64,000 nucleotides of DNA, taken from NCBI GenBank assembly GCA_019925105.1, contig JAHGAU010000020.1, positions 248,001 through 312,000 on the forward strand. Reading direction: 5' to 3'. Made by a program: the position numbers and the translations under genes. Origin of the DNA: Niebla homalea. Taxonomy: Eukaryota > Ascomycota > Lecanoromycetes > Lecanorales > Ramalinaceae. The notes under the pieces are model-generated. The model was not told where the DNA came from and made no database searches. It saw only the letters and a program-made list of their open reading frames with translations. Below are positions 12,672 through 26,790 of the stretch, in pieces (positions within the stretch are counted from its first letter, which is position 1; each line of letters begins with the position of its first letter).

Positions 12672-15600
12672 TATACGTAATATTTTTTATTATAATTATT
12701 TTTCCCTTTTATTTATTTTATAATTAATATAACGGCCTTTAATTTTTTAATGTAATAACTTTTATTTTTATATCCTTTAAGGTCCTTTTTATTAACTTAC
12801 AGAACAATATTATTTATTTGTTTATTATTTTTTTTTTAATTTTTACGTTCTTTACGTTTTATATAAATATATTTATTAACTTTACTTACTTATGTTATCC
12901 GTTCTTATATATTTAATTAATAATAACTTAATACTTATTAGTCTTTTTCCTTTTTTTATTACGTTATATATAATTAGTTAAGGTATTTTAAAAGAGAGAA
13001 ACAAAGGAAAATATTAATAGATAAATTATTATTTTAGAAGAAAAAAGGGTTAAGGTTATATAGCTTTTAAATAAAAAAGGTAAAATAAATAACATTAACG
13101 TTAAGGATGTAAAAGCGGAAAAATTGATTTTTAATTAAAAAAAGTATTACAAAAAGAAAAAATGATTAATCGGACACGGAAATAATAATTATTAACGCCG
13201 ATAAAAAGGATTCCGGCGGTATTAATACTGTTAAAAAAGTTGGTTATAATATTATTTATTTTAAACGTTAAGGTAAATAAGGTAAAGGTTTTAAATTATT
13301 ATAAATAAAACTTATTAATAAAATAATCCTTTAAAATATAGTATGAACGTTTACAAGGATTGAACTTTTAAATAAATTGTATTTATATATTTACTTTATC
13401 TGATAAAAGTACCTTTAATCGTCCTTGCGAGATACGGATTCTTTAAAATAAATTTTTTTATTTTACTTCCCGCTTTATAAATTAAAAGAATGAGAAGTTA
13501 TTATTTTTATTTATTTTATTAAGTTTAAAGTTAACGTAGACTTCTAGGAGGCGATTAATGAAATATTAAGATAAAAAGGTAAGAAATTCAGATAAAAATC
13601 AATACATAATTAAGTTTTACCCTCCGTAAAATAAAACGGGATTTTACTTAAAAATTATATAAATAATTAAATTCTTTTTAAAATATTAAGTAAGTATAAA
13701 ACCGGTAATGTTAACGCCGATTATAAGTATATATACTTAAGTTATAGCTTCTATATCGCACGCCCGCCCTTGCTTTGGGCGATGGCCTAAAAACGTTGCC
13801 TAGGGGCGAGAACCAAAGTTATATCCCACTCTCGGATAAATTTAAAATCTCGGTAGCGCTCTTTTGAAGTTCACGAGGTCCAAAATTCAATTATAACCTT
13901 TAGAAGACTCCATATATCCTTTTTGGACGAGAGTACGGGATATATATATATATGTTAGGATTTTTACGGAACTTATTTACTTACACTTCTATATATTATA
14001 AGCCATAATAAGAATTATATTTTATGATAAAAACATTTTGGAAAGGGGGAAAGCACGGAAGATAATATATGATTAAATATATGAAGGGATAAGAACATCA
14101 AAAGGGTTAGTTAAGGGTAGAATCGATACGTATATACATTGAAAAGTAAAAGTAAAACCAAATAAAACAAAATATTTCCTATATTTTACTTGTTATATAG
14201 GCTTCGGCCCATCTTTAATTGCCCTTTATTATACGTTACTATTCTATCACTTTTACTCTTTTGTTGTCTCCGACCTCTTTCTTATTTTTTTGATAATTTG
14301 TTTTCTTTTCTTTTTTAATTTACTTAACGGGACTTGGATTATGAATAACTAATAATACCTATATAAAAATAATATTGAATTGAATTGAAGTTTATGTTAA
14401 CGGATATTATAAGTATTCCGGTATTCTATAGCAATTAAATTAGTTTATTGTGATTAAGTCATTATAGCTTAATCCTATATAGCTTACGTTAATTCTATTT
14501 ACTTTAACTTTTAATCTAATCGTTTATTAAAAAAAAAAGGAAATCTTAACCGGTTAACCCGGCCTTAATTTACCTTAAGCGTTAACCCGATTTAAATAAG
14601 AATAGCCTTTTATAATAATTTACTTTAATCTTATAACTAAGTTTCTTTATATTAATTTAATTAAGTTGATAATATATTAAGACCATAACTTTCTATTTTC
14701 GCCTATATTTCCGGACTATTAACGTTACTTATCCGTATAATTAAAGAATTAATAAAGATATTAAGCTTAATCGAAAGTATAATTCTTTTAATTATATAAA
14801 TTTTATTTTTAACAGGAGAATAAACCGCTTTAAAAATACTATATAAGTCTTTCAGTTTAACCCAATTAAAATTTAACTTATACAGTTCAACGTGAAATTA
14901 CGGAACCCCTTCTTACTGGCTTTATATGATAATGAAACTTAAAAAGGGTTTATTATAAATAGCGGTAAAATGTATCAGCAGCTTATTATTATTTTATTCA
15001 TATAATTATATAACTTACCGGATAGGTTAAAGGCTCTTAATAAAAGTAGTCACTTACCCTTGAAATATTCAATTATTCTATAGTTTATCTTTTACGTATT
15101 AAAATACTGTTCCGCCACGTTCGCCTATATAAATAATATAGTTTAGTAATTATTTAGCTATAAAGGTATATAACATAAATATATAGAAAAAACCCTTACG
15201 GAAGTTATATATCTATATTTATATATACCGTAAATTATAATAAGGATCACGTTTTATAAAATTATTATTATTATTCTTTATTTATTAACATGATAATAAA
15301 TATTATAATTGATAATAATAAAAAAATATTTTAAGGTAAAGTTTTATTAATAATTTAAGCGGAACGCATTTTATACAAAGATTGTAAATAATAAAATACA
15401 TTATCAAAAATATAAATAGTAAATAAAATTATGAACTTTATAAAAGTGTTAAATTTAAATAAAGTAATTTCAAAGTTAATAAATAAAGTAAAGTTAATTG
15501 AATAAATAAATAAAAACTTAATAAATTTAGTAATTTAATTAATTATAAAGCGTAAATCAAATTATCTACTATAAAGACTTATAGAAAAACACTTTAAAAC

Positions 15601-16097
15601 TTATATTATTGAATAAATATATAATATCAACGGTATATAATTTTAGTAATATTTCTAAAGGTTTATAGGGTATATCAATATTAATTTAATAATAAAAATT
15701 TTACAGTCAAGTAATTATATATATAACATATAAAAATAAAACTTAGGTATTATTATTATTCATTAAAAATAAATAAATAAAATATATATAAATAATATTT
15801 AATCTATATTTATACTATAACTTTAGCTATGTTAAGTTCGGTATTCCTTAATACGTAACCTATTAATTATATTGATAACCGTAAAACTTAGCTTATTAAG
15901 ATAAAAATGGTATTTATAAGTTTCCGTTGTTTTTTGGCCCGGGAATAAATATTAGAAGTTGCCCTATAAGTAATTACGTTATTATTATACGTCAATTCCT
16001 TATATTATTATAATTAAGCTTATCTTTAAACTCTTGAACCCGGGTATAAGCGCTTTAAGGCCACGCGAGCTAATTAAGCAGAAAAGTCTTTATCCGA
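12672..16097. other. AT-rich intergenic block with one GC-richer island
   Basis: No gene or full element is recognised in this 3.4 kb. The segment 13745-13965 is less AT-rich, contains a small hairpin (GCCC...GGGC around 13766-13780) and retains CpA sites. Its nature is unknown. Confidence 0.4.
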
Positions 16098-16568
16098 CCT
16101 CGCTTAACCTTTAAGCGCTTATAAGTATCTTTAAAACTTATGAATTACAGTAAATACTTATAAGTTTTCTACTGATTTATAGATTTTTTGATTTGACCAT
16201 TTTTTATTAAATTTACCCCCTTTAATTGCCTCCCCTTTATATGTAATACCGTTAGTTCTTAGGGTAACTTTTAGCTAAAATAACTGAATCTATAATTAAT
16301 CTTAAAAAAGTTGAATATTACGGCTTATAAAGGGGGTTACGGGTATACCCGTCCGCCAAGAAAGCTTAATGAAAAAATTTATAAAAAAATATAAACCGTT
16401 ATTTTACGGTTTTAAACGTTTCTATTTTTATTTTTATAACTTTTTTACTTACTTAGGACCGCTTAAAGCGCTCGTAAGTTTTCTGACCTGCTCATGAACA
16501 ACTTAGGAGCGGTCTGAGTGAATAAATTAATTTTTCTTGGGCTATTCGATCGAGCAGGTCAAGAATTT
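16098..16568 (+). repeat. Anonymous 0.47-kb dispersed repeat, copy 1
   Basis: This segment matches 57594-58062 in the opposite orientation. Shared landmarks are a CTTAACCTTTAAGCGCTT block at the start, GGGTATACCCGTCCGCC and AAGAAAGCTTA in the middle, and a GACCTGCTC end. Neither strand has a coding frame, and I see no clear terminal inverted repeats or target duplication. It is probably a non-autonomous transposon or a fragment of a larger one. Confidence 0.75.
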
Positions 16569-16819
16569 GTAGGTTCTTCCTGATTTTATCTTCAATCTTT
16601 TACCATTTATAAGTTTACTCCTGGAAGCGGGACGGCATATATCCTGTAAGATAGGGACAGGATAGGGGTAGGATAAGAATACGACGGAATAAAGTAAATA
16701 AAATCTTATCCTATATTAATATAGGATAAAACCGAATAAGAGTAACGTATATTAAGATTTTAATAACGGATAAAATGAGGTAAAACTTAATTAAAATAAT
16801 GAATTTATAATCAAATTAC

Positions 16820-16937
16820 TGTAAAGATTATTATAAAGATTTTTTTAATGATTTATTAATAATCGGAAAAACTATAACCTGATTATCGATAAACCATTAA
16901 AAAATATTCACAGTAATCTTTATGATAATCTTTATAA
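16820..16937. mobile_element. Small fold-back hairpin element (MITE-like)
   Basis: An imperfect inverted repeat of about 118 bp. The left arm carries TAAAGATT...TTTTTTAATG and the right arm the complement CATTAAAAAA...AATCTTTA, with a related core (TTATCGATAAACCATTAA) on the right. The same hairpin core forms the exact centre of the large fold-back element near 52100. No coding capacity is present. Confidence 0.6.
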
Positions 16938-16945
16938 TGATCTTA

Positions 16946-18600
16946 AAAAGGTTAATATCGGTTATTATTTCCGGTAAAAACTTAATGTTTCATTTTTCTA
17001 TATGCCCCATTACCTTATACCAGTACCTATATTAAGGCTTCTTCATTTACGGTAATAATATATAGGGTTACGGGTATTAAATTATTAATAGCTTTAATAT
17101 TGACTTTAAAAAGGTAGAAGGCCGTCGGTATAAATTTTATAAAGATACCGTTACGGTTAATAAATATACTTAAATCCTTTAGGTCGTTATTTTACTTAAG
17201 GGGATAACCGGCTTGTTATAATTATTTAAGGTTAATAAAATTAAAGGTATTATTAACAATAAAAAGGACGTTATAAATAATTAAATTATAAACGCCCTTC
17301 TTAAATTAATATAGCATTTTAACCACTTTAATTGATATAAACAATATTCCTCCCCCTTAAAAAGCCTTTAATAAGAATAAGCTTAAGAAGGAGCTTTTTA
17401 TAAATAAATATATGGTTATTAGCGACGATATAATTTATATAGCCGGTATTAAAGATATAAATAATAAGAATAGATACATTTATAGTTAAATATACTTAAT
17501 AATCCCGGTAAATAGCAGGCGGTAAAGCCGGTATAACGACGGCAACGTATATAAAGGCTAGGTTTATTAAGGCCTTAGCCCCTGAAAGGGCTTTATATTC
17601 TTTATCCTTGGACTTATTATTACCTTTATTACCGTTACCACCGCCGTTACCGCGGCGCCGGCGTTTTTAATCGCTACCGGTACCTATATTGCTATTATTA
17701 TTATTATTACAACGCTTATTATTATTACTGTAGGTTGATTTATTATACCCGTAAGGTAAACGGTAACCAGCAATAATATAAAAACGTCTTTTTTATAGGA
17801 TTTTAACGTAATAACTTTATTAAATATTGAATTACGGAGGAATACAGAGTAAAATAAAGTTATCTAAATAGATATCGTCCCGGAAATATGGATTAATAAT
17901 AATAGCCGTAAAATTTATGATTTCAAACGTAAACGTTTTATTTAAAGCTTTAAATTAAAGAGAACGGTTAATAATATAAATAAATTTATATTTTAAAACG
18001 TTAATATTATTATTAACCGGTTTAAATAACTCATATTTATCGTTATATATATTAATAGAAACCTTATATTCCGGGTTAAGACCGTTATAAAACTATTAAA
18101 TAAAACTATTATTATTAATAAAAACCGTACTTTAAAAGTTTTATAATTTATTGAAAAGGTTTTAATACTTATAATAATACTTATTTAAATTTAAGTATTA
18201 ATTAAGGGTAGAAGAAGTAAAACGTTTAAGGGCCAATGAAAAGTAATCTAAACCCTTAACTTAATATTAAATATAAAGGGTATTTTATGTTATTTTAATA
18301 TTCTTAATATTTATAATAATATATTAATTAATCCCCTTAATCCTTATATAAATTACGGTATGAATGATGAAATGCCCTTAATCGTAAATATTTAAAGCTT
18401 TTATAAGCTTATTATCTTTAAGGACTTCGGTTTTAATAGGATGTAAGCTGGAATTTATAATCCAATAATTAAATTGGATAAACTTAAGTTTTTTACTTAT
18501 TTTACGTTCTTACATAATATATTTAAGGTTATTTTTAAACTTAATAACCTCATTAAAAGTACCGATAATCTTGAAAAGGTTAAGTATAATAATCATAGTC
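16946..18600 (-). mobile_element. Copia-like gag/protease fragment (copy B), RIP-mutated
   Basis: Collinear with 29238-30890 of the complete Copia element, on the same strand. Shared landmarks include the CCGCCGTTACCGCGGCGCC block (17641 region versus 29945 region) and the segment encoding the gag N-terminus near 18500-18590. It covers only the gag to protease portion. On the left it stops just after the hairpin element, and on the right it is cut by LINE copy 2. It is more mutated than copy A. Integrase, RT and LTRs are absent. An apparent 97-residue minus-strand frame across 18510-18803 spans this junction and is not a gene. Confidence 0.8.
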
Positions 18601-18615
18601 AGAAAACCTCCTTGA

Positions 18616-21600
18616 GAGAAGATGGCGACGAATAACGGGACCCCAGAGGTCAGAAACGATGTACGCGTATATAGCTTAAGTAATAGTGAGGATAGTACCT
18701 TAAATATAATAAGCAGAAGCGGAATAATAATAAAAATAAAAGGGGAGGAAAGGTAAATGGCCCAGGTTAATAAGAACGGTAATAAGTTATATAAATAACG
18801 CAATAAATACGAGATAGAAAGGCCTTAAATTGAATAAGGAACCTATAATTAATAAAATATGCGTAAAAAGATATATATAATACGTAAAAATATTATTATA
18901 AAAGGTAATAAATAAAAAACGTAAAGGATAAAAACGGTATATAAAGATAAATAAAAGGTAAACGGAGGCGTAAAAAACCTTATTAAGTATATATAAATTA
19001 AAAGAAAGCTAGGTAAAAATAAAGAAATACCAGGTAGATAAAAATAAATTATAAAAAAAAATTATTATTAAATACGTAAAGAAAAAGTAAAAAAAAAGGA
19101 AACGGTAAGGACGTTAAAAGGCCTTTTTATAATTATATAGAAGGATATTACGTTAAAGACCTGGCCGATACTATAAATCGGGTTATAAAGAATAAGAGAC
19201 TTTTACATAAATATAAGGAAAAATTTAAGGGAGTTAAAGAGGTTACGTAAAGCTTAAAAAACGGTAATAAAAGCGTTAATAAACGGAAATAAAAGGAAAT
19301 AGAAAGGATACGTATAAAATAAAGGAGCGACGGGGGAGGCTTTAAAAAAGGGAACGGGGATAAATTAAGTAATAAAGGCCGTAAAAGCGGTATTAACGTT
19401 AATAATAAAAGAGGTAAAAACGGGGGAGAAAGTAATAATATTAAGGAAAACGAAAATAATAACTATATAATTATCAGGCAAAAAAAAGAAAAATATAACG
19501 GTAAAAATAAACCCGCTATAATTAATAAAAACGTTTAAAATAACGGGAAAGTTATTAATAAAATAAATTATTACGGTATATAAGCTATAAAGCGGAAATA
19601 TTTTTCTTAATATAACCTTATTAAAAACAAAAGAAAAGCTAAAGAAGTTAAAGGGATAAGCCGGTAAAGGGAAATATAAAACAATAAAAATACTAAAGTA
19701 ATCCTTTATTATTATAATAAATAGGATATATTTAATAAGGTTTATAAGGGAAAAAAAGGAAGTTACCTTAAGGCGGATAAAGAAGGAGAATACGGTTTTT
19801 TACCTTAAGTTAAAAATTATTGATTATAATCTTTTTCCTATAATAAAGAAATTAAACGCCTTTAATTATACGAAAAAATACTCCATGGTTATTTTAAACG
19901 TAACGTTAATAAGGATATATAATAATATCCTCAATAAAAAGGTAATAAAAAGTGGGTCTTTTAAATTAATAAAACCTTAAAACCGGGTAGTGGATATCTA
20001 TTAATACTTTAAATATTAAAAATACGGGTATATTATTACGAGGTACTTTAATAATACAAAATACGCGATATATATTAAAGGGTATAATACATATGAATAT
20101 ATTGGCTTAATAATAAAAAACTTAATGAAAAACGCGTTAAAATATATAGCGTATAATAATAATAATTACTTAATATAGAACTTATAATATACGGTAAGAG
20201 TAAAAGAAACTTAATATAAAAAGATTAAGATAACGGTTAAAATTTAATGCTATAACTTATATAAACTTAAATTAATAAAATAATTAAAAATAATCTTAAA
20301 ACGTAAATAAAGCTTATTAAATAAGGAAGGATAAAATATAATAATTAATAATATAAAAAAGAGGAAGCTTATAATAATATTAATTTTTAAGGCTAACCGT
20401 TTAACCGGGATTATTATTATAGTGAAAAGATTAAGATAAATAACGCTTAACCTTAAGGAAAAATTATTTATATAAATAAAAGTTAATAAGGAAAGTTTAA
20501 CGGATATCGATATTTAATATATTTATATTTCTAAAAATAATATAATATAACGTATATAAGAATATAATTAAAGCCGTAATATTAATATTTAAATCTAAAA
20601 AAATAAAGGATATTAATATTATAACGATATAAAAACCGTTATATAATCTATATACTTATTTTTCAATTAACCCGGAAGATGGTTTTTACTTGGTTTTTAA
20701 GGATAATAAGATAATACGGACGTATTTCTTTATTAATAAAAAGCTAAATATAGATAGTTAAGACGTTATTTATTACGGAAGGAACCTATATATATTCCGG
20801 ATTATACGAGAAAAAGATATTAAAGGTAATTTAAATATTTATAATATATATAATCCGTTATTAATAAATAAAAAAAAACTTTTTATAATTCCGTTATTTA
20901 AAAATATTATAGCCGTATTTAATAAGCATCTTTTAATAAAGGACTTTAATCTTTATTATATTTAATAAAATAAAAACGATTATATAATTAATTATATTAA
21001 ATTTAAGGAACTATTAATAATTATTATACGGTTTAATTTTACGCTATTAACGTTAAAAAAGGCTATTATATAAGAAAGTTATAAACTTAGGATTATAATT
21101 AACTTAATATTTAACTTAAAAAATATTATTAACTTAATTATAATATACGGACCTTAAAAAGACTTAAAATATAATTCAGATTATATCTTAATATAAATAA
21201 TTTTAAATTAATCCATTAATATAATTCCGTTTTTACCGTTTAAACAAGCATAAAAGACGGTTAAAAAAACCAAAGTATTTATAAAGGCAATAAAAATAAT
21301 ATTTTAATTAATAAAGCTCCCCCGGCTTAATAATAAGGAATAAATTAACCGTTTTATAAAGCGGATAATAAAGGTTTTAAATAAAGTAATTAACTTTATA
21401 ATCTTAATAATAAAACCGTCTTAAAAAGTTAAAACCTATTAAAATAAAGAGTATATAAAGGCGATTATAAAGGTAAAAACGCTTATAAAGTAAATTATTA
21501 AATATAAAAACTGGGAAACGCTTTAATAATTAAAAAAAACTTAAAAAGAAAAAAAGAAAATTATCCGGAAAATTAAATAAATATATTTCCGGGCTATAAT

Positions 21601-24385
21601 ATATAATATAACGGTTACCTTTTATAATATTTAAAAACTAATAAAATGCGGTAAAAAATAAAATAAAAAATTTAAATTTATTTTTAAGTTTTTACCCTTA
21701 AAAAGATTAAACGGTATAGTAATAAATACCTTTAACGGTAAAATTAAGGCTTTTAAAAAGGCGTTTTTTCCTCCGTTACCGGAAGTTAACTTAATAAATA
21801 TTAATAATACAATATATCCTAAATTAATAATAATAAATAAAATAATAACCCAAAAAATAATAATTAAAACGATTAATAAGCTGAAAAAGGATAAGGCCCT
21901 TAAACTTAACGGTATATTATATAAATTCTTATTTATAATAACGTTATTATTTAAAAAGTCTTTATTTATTTATTTTAAGCTTATTTTAATATAGGATATT
22001 ATTTTTATAAATTTAAGAAAATTAAGATAATTATCCTTAAGAAGTTAATTAAATTAAATTATTTAAAAATAAAATTATATAAACTTATAATATTCCTTTA
22101 TATATTAAGGAAAGTTTTAAAAATAATAATTATAAAAATCTTAAATAATTATGTAAAAAGTATAAGTTATTTTTTAATTAATAAATAAGAATAAGAAAAA
22201 AATAATTAACGGAAATAACTTTTAAAGGCTTAATTAATAACGTATATATAATATAAAATTATAAGAAAAAATATATTATAAGTTTTTTTTCTTTAAATAT
22301 TATAAGGGCGTTTAATAAAATAAATTATTAAAAGTTATTATATAATTTACGGGAAAAAAAGGTTTTATTTTTCTTTATAAATTAAATAGAAAATTTCTTA
22401 AGTAATTAAATAACGTTAATTAACTTAAGATAAAAGATAAATATAATAAAGCCCACGATAATAAAGATTCCTTAAAGGTTATTTATTTCTTTAATTTTAT
22501 TTTTATTCCTTAATAACCCGTTTATTAAAGACTTAATAAAGTTAAAATAAAAGGTTTAAGTAAAAGGTTTTATTAATAATATCTACCTTTTAACCTATAA
22601 TACGTTTATTCATATAAATTATTTAAAATTAAAATAAACTTATAAAATCTATTTATAATAAATAAAAATATATAGGGTTTAATTTACCCTATATAAATAT
22701 AAATTTATCTATATAATAAAAAGCTTAAAGCTATATAATATAATAATTATAATAAACTTAAATAATATAACGGTAAAACCGGAAATTAATATTAAGATAT
22801 TTAATTTATAAATTAATAAGAAATCAGATTAAAAGGATTATATAAGAAAAATTTAAAACAAAATAATTTCATAAGAAAAGGGCTTTATTTATTTTATGGT
22901 ATTAACGTAAGGAGTTATTTTATAGAAAATTAAAACCGTTTATTAAGTAATTATAAAGCTTACGATAATATATATAATAATTATTTAACATATATCCGAA
23001 AATATACTTAAATATAGGAAAAAGCCCGTCCAATAATTATAGAAGGTTTAAAATTAATACTTAAGAATAATAAATAAAGTATATAAAATAATTCCCGTCC
23101 CGATATGAAAATCCGAGGTTTTTATATTATTAATAAAGTTAACCTTAAATTAAATAATTACTTAAATAAAACTTAAAAAAAGTATAAATTTAATTACGCT
23201 AATAGGAAACGAACGTATTTATTAAAATTATAAAAGGCCTTAAATAAAAAGGCGTAGAAAAATAGTATTTACCCTTTTTATAAAAGTTAAATTAAAGTAA
23301 ATTAAAAAAAAAATTACGTTAACTTATATTTAAAAAGTTAACGTAAGAATATATAAACTTTTACCTAAAATAAAAATAATAAAAAGAAAGAAAACTATAA
23401 GAATAAAATTAACGGCGATTACCTTATAGATTATAAGGAAATAAATAAAGTATTAACGTAAATGTAAAGAATTAATCCTTTAAAAGCGATAATACTTAAC
23501 GTTAAATAATAATAAAATTATTAATAAGTATTTCCGGCGTTACGGGATTATAAGGAAAAATAATAATATATTAATAATCCAATTTCGGATAAATAAAAAC
23601 GGCTTAATTTATTTCTTTTTTATCCTATATACCGGTAATTAAATTAACGTTAATTACAAGTATAAATAATAAAAGTAAAACGCTATATATATATTAATTT
23701 TTTATTTACTATTTAAGGAACTTAAATTAAGATTAATTAAAAGGGTAAGGATTAACGATTATTATTAAATACTTATTAATAAAAAAGGTATTAAAGCGGC
23801 CGTTAAATTTATAATAATTACGGATTTATTATTATAATTCAATTTAATTAAAAAAATAAATAAAGTAGTTAAAAACTTAATTAAGAAACCTCGCCGTTAA
23901 TTTAAAAATAAAAAATAACGGCGGAAAAACTATACTTAATAGGGGTTTAAAAGGGCTATAAATACCGGAACGGTATAAGAAATAATACTATATCGGTTAA
24001 TAAAGTTATATAAATAAAATAATAATAATATACGTATTAATAAGGATATTTAATAGTATAATCAGAATTTTAAAGTTTTAATATTAAATAAAATTATAAG
24101 GTAACGGAAGAATAATAAATTTAAAAATAACCCTTAAGTAAATTCAATTATAATATTATAGGTTTTCTTAGAAAAGGCGTATAAATAAATTCTTATTCTT
24201 TAAATAATTATAGATCTTCTTAACCCTTAAGATATAAGTAAAGGCTAAGTAAATACCGGTTTTTATTCTTAACGTTATAGATATCGGGTTTTTTACGGTT
24301 ATTAATAAGGCTAAATAACCGAGTATTAAGGAACGCCGGAATTAACTTAGCTAGATCCGTAGTATAAATCAATCAATCAATCAAT
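18616..24385 (+). mobile_element. Tad1-like LINE, near full-length, RIP-destroyed (copy 2)
   Basis: A LINE of about 5.77 kb beginning at the shared ATGGCGACGAA/CGGGACCCCAGAGGTC block and ending in four CAAT units at about 24368-24385. The remnant of RT motif 1 reads INKLKKDKALKLNGIL at 21872-21920. The FVDD-type catalytic block is at about 22570-22608 and is degraded by D-to-N changes. The 5' UTR/ORF1 start is the least mutated part. It has inserted beside or into the Copia copy B fragment, because that homology stops where this element begins. Stops are frequent in every frame. I could not identify matching target duplications, perhaps because RIP has altered them. Confidence 0.85.
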
Positions 24386-25931
24386 TATTCTTTAATATTA
24401 TTTACGTTTATTTATAATTTTAAGCGTTTAAAATTAAATAACTCTATGGTATATTATATAAGAGCGGAACCTTTAAGTATTATATTAATATTTAAACGAA
24501 TAAGTGTAACGCCTTTAATAAAGGATAGATTTTTAATCCGTTTAATAAATTAAATAATATTTTATATAATATATATTTTTTCCGATAATAATAATTTCGT
24601 TATCGTTATATAACTTATTTAAATATGGATCGAAATAACCGCTATTAGAGGAATTCTATTTATTAATAAAACCGGCAGGTTGCCTAAATTTATTAAGCTA
24701 ACCAGGCTATTTACGTTTATTAAGTAAACTAGGTAATCCTTAGGCTACTACTGCCTGAGATCTGGTAAATATACGGTTAAACGCTATATTCAATATCTGC
24801 TATAACTGTTTATTTAAAAGTATAACGTTATTATTTATATTATTATTATTATTAATATTAATATGGTTCTATAAATTAAATAATAACTATTAATAAATAA
24901 CCTCGGATATAGATATACTAAAAGTCGATTTATTTAATATATTTATGCTAGATATATTTATATTAAAGAGTATAGTTAAACCAGAATTCTATAATAATAA
25001 ATTTTGTTTAATTAGATTTTATAATCTTATTAATAATTTTTATAGCGAGTAATCTAATATATTTCCAATAAAGGGTGGTTAAAAGTATAGTTTATAGTAT
25101 TATAATGTTTTTTAACTGAATTTCCGGATGGCCTTTTTAAGTAATGATTTATCGATAGCCCAATTTAATAAATATATAATTACACCTATCTCTTAACTAC
25201 GTTTAATAGGCCTTATAAGAAAAGTAAATATTAATATTACCCCAATAAAACGCAAAGAACAATAAGTAATATACCCGATATATTATTTAAGCTCTTTATT
25301 AATGCATTTTCTTATAAAAACGTATTATATATAATGTTGAAATCGAATAATTAGAATATAAGTATAATAATATTAGTATATAAATACTTATTTAATATTT
25401 AGGATAGTAAATAATGAATAGCCAATAGTAATTAATATTAAGGTTTTAAAATTAATACTTTTAAAACTGATATTGCCGATAAATAACTATATAAATAATA
25501 AAGGTAAATAATAGATGTTAATAATTAAATGTTAATAAAATTAAAATATATAAGAACAAGGAAAAAAGATTTATATAGAAGAATTTATTAAGTTAAAAAG
25601 TAAACGATACCTTCTCAGAACGGATTTCTATATACCTTACTTATTAAGAACGGTAAAATACTTAGATTTTAATATTTTAATATTCGGAAAAGCTAATAAC
25701 TACTCTATAATATTCGCAATAATACTCGTAATTATTATTTAATATTTAACCGATATATTATTCTTACCTTAGAATATTTTTATAGATATTTTGATACTAC
25801 TAATAAGTAAATAACTAATAATCTATATCTTATATACTATGTAATTATTCCAAAATAACTTATAGTTTTTCTTTTATAATTCTCTTAATAAATAACGATA
25901 CCAATAAAAGGTCGTTAATTATACGGAGTAT
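24386..25931. other. AT-rich spacer, no gene recognised
   Basis: A 1.5-kb RIP-like stretch between LINE copy 2 and the Copia element. The sequence around 24670-24770 is GC-richer (for example CCGGCAGGTTGCC, CTACTGCCTGAG) but matches nothing else I could see in the window. Confidence 0.4.
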
Positions 25932-25936
25932 AAAGC
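25932..25936. repeat. Copia target-site duplication AAAGC (left)
   Basis: AAAGC lies directly before the left LTR and is repeated at 32129-32133 directly after the right LTR, as expected for integrase-mediated insertion. Confidence 0.9.
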
Positions 25937-26074
25937 TGTTGAAATGGTAGGGTATTACTTGCTTAGTTGAGTGTTATGTAAGGTGCTGAGCGATACCTAT
26001 CTATGAGAAGTCCAGGAAGTAGGCTAGTCCCCTTTTGGTAATAGCCGAGGTCTTTACCTTCTGTACTTCTAATA
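25937..26074 (-). repeat. Copia 3' LTR
   Basis: 138 bp, nearly identical to 31991-32128. It runs from TGTTGAAATGG to CTTCTAATA on the plus strand. The terminal CA of the mate has become TA here. Confidence 0.92.
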
Positions 26075-26085
26075 CTCCCACTCGA
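26075..26085 (-). promoter_or_regulatory. Copia polypurine tract
   Basis: On the minus strand GAGTGGGAGT abuts the 3' LTR, the position and composition of a plus-strand-synthesis primer. Confidence 0.7.
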
Positions 26086-26712
26086 TCAATAGCTTTATAA
26101 TATTATAATACCGTATTATTCACTAAGTAAGGAGCAAAAGCTCCTACTGAACCGTATTACCGTAATAACGGGTATATCTATCTTAACTTTAATAGTAAGG
26201 GGTATATCCTAAACTCTAAAGGTATAATTACTTTAATCTTAAATGATTTCTGAATTTTTAAAAAGCGTCCTTTAATAACGGCTTTATTAGGCTATCCGTT
26301 ACTATATTACCGGTAGGATAGTATACGAGCTTTACCTATTTATTGGCTATATACTCCCGGAGGAAGTAATACTTAATATATATATACTTCGTCTTTAAGT
26401 GGTTCGTAAGGTCCTTCGCCAGTATAATCGCTCCTTAATTATTATAAAAGATTACCGTAGTAAGGGTAAGGGCCCCGGTATCGTACTTAAGCCAGGTAAG
26501 AAGGGCGTAGTCTTATATAATATTCTTATCTTTAAGGGCCGGTAATACTATTAGATTTAAAGTGACTTTAATAAGCTGGGTTAGTAATTATTCGAGCCAG
26601 ATCGCCTCTTTAATGGCGTTATACTGTCCCACGTACTTAACTTTATAGGTAAATAGGGCTATAGTTGGTTAATGTTTTAAAGACCAGTTAATAGCTATAC
26701 TTCCTAAGTTAA

Positions 26713-26790
26713 AAATATATCCGGAGGTAGACCGACGTATCTGCGGGTCGCTAGCGTAGTTTAAGTCCGTATAACCATTAAGGGGCTTTA
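26713..26790 (-). pseudogene. Copia RNase H relic
   Basis: The minus strand translates to GYTDLNYASDPQIRRSTSGY followed by IF, matching the Copia RNase H consensus GYtDaDyAgd...RrStsGYvF. The second catalytic aspartate is replaced by asparagine (DLN for DAD), a RIP-type change. Confidence 0.88.

Noticed and set aside
18510..18803. 97-residue minus-strand open frame
   Set aside because: It joins the end of the Copia gag fragment to antisense LINE sequence across an insertion junction, so it cannot be an ancestral gene.
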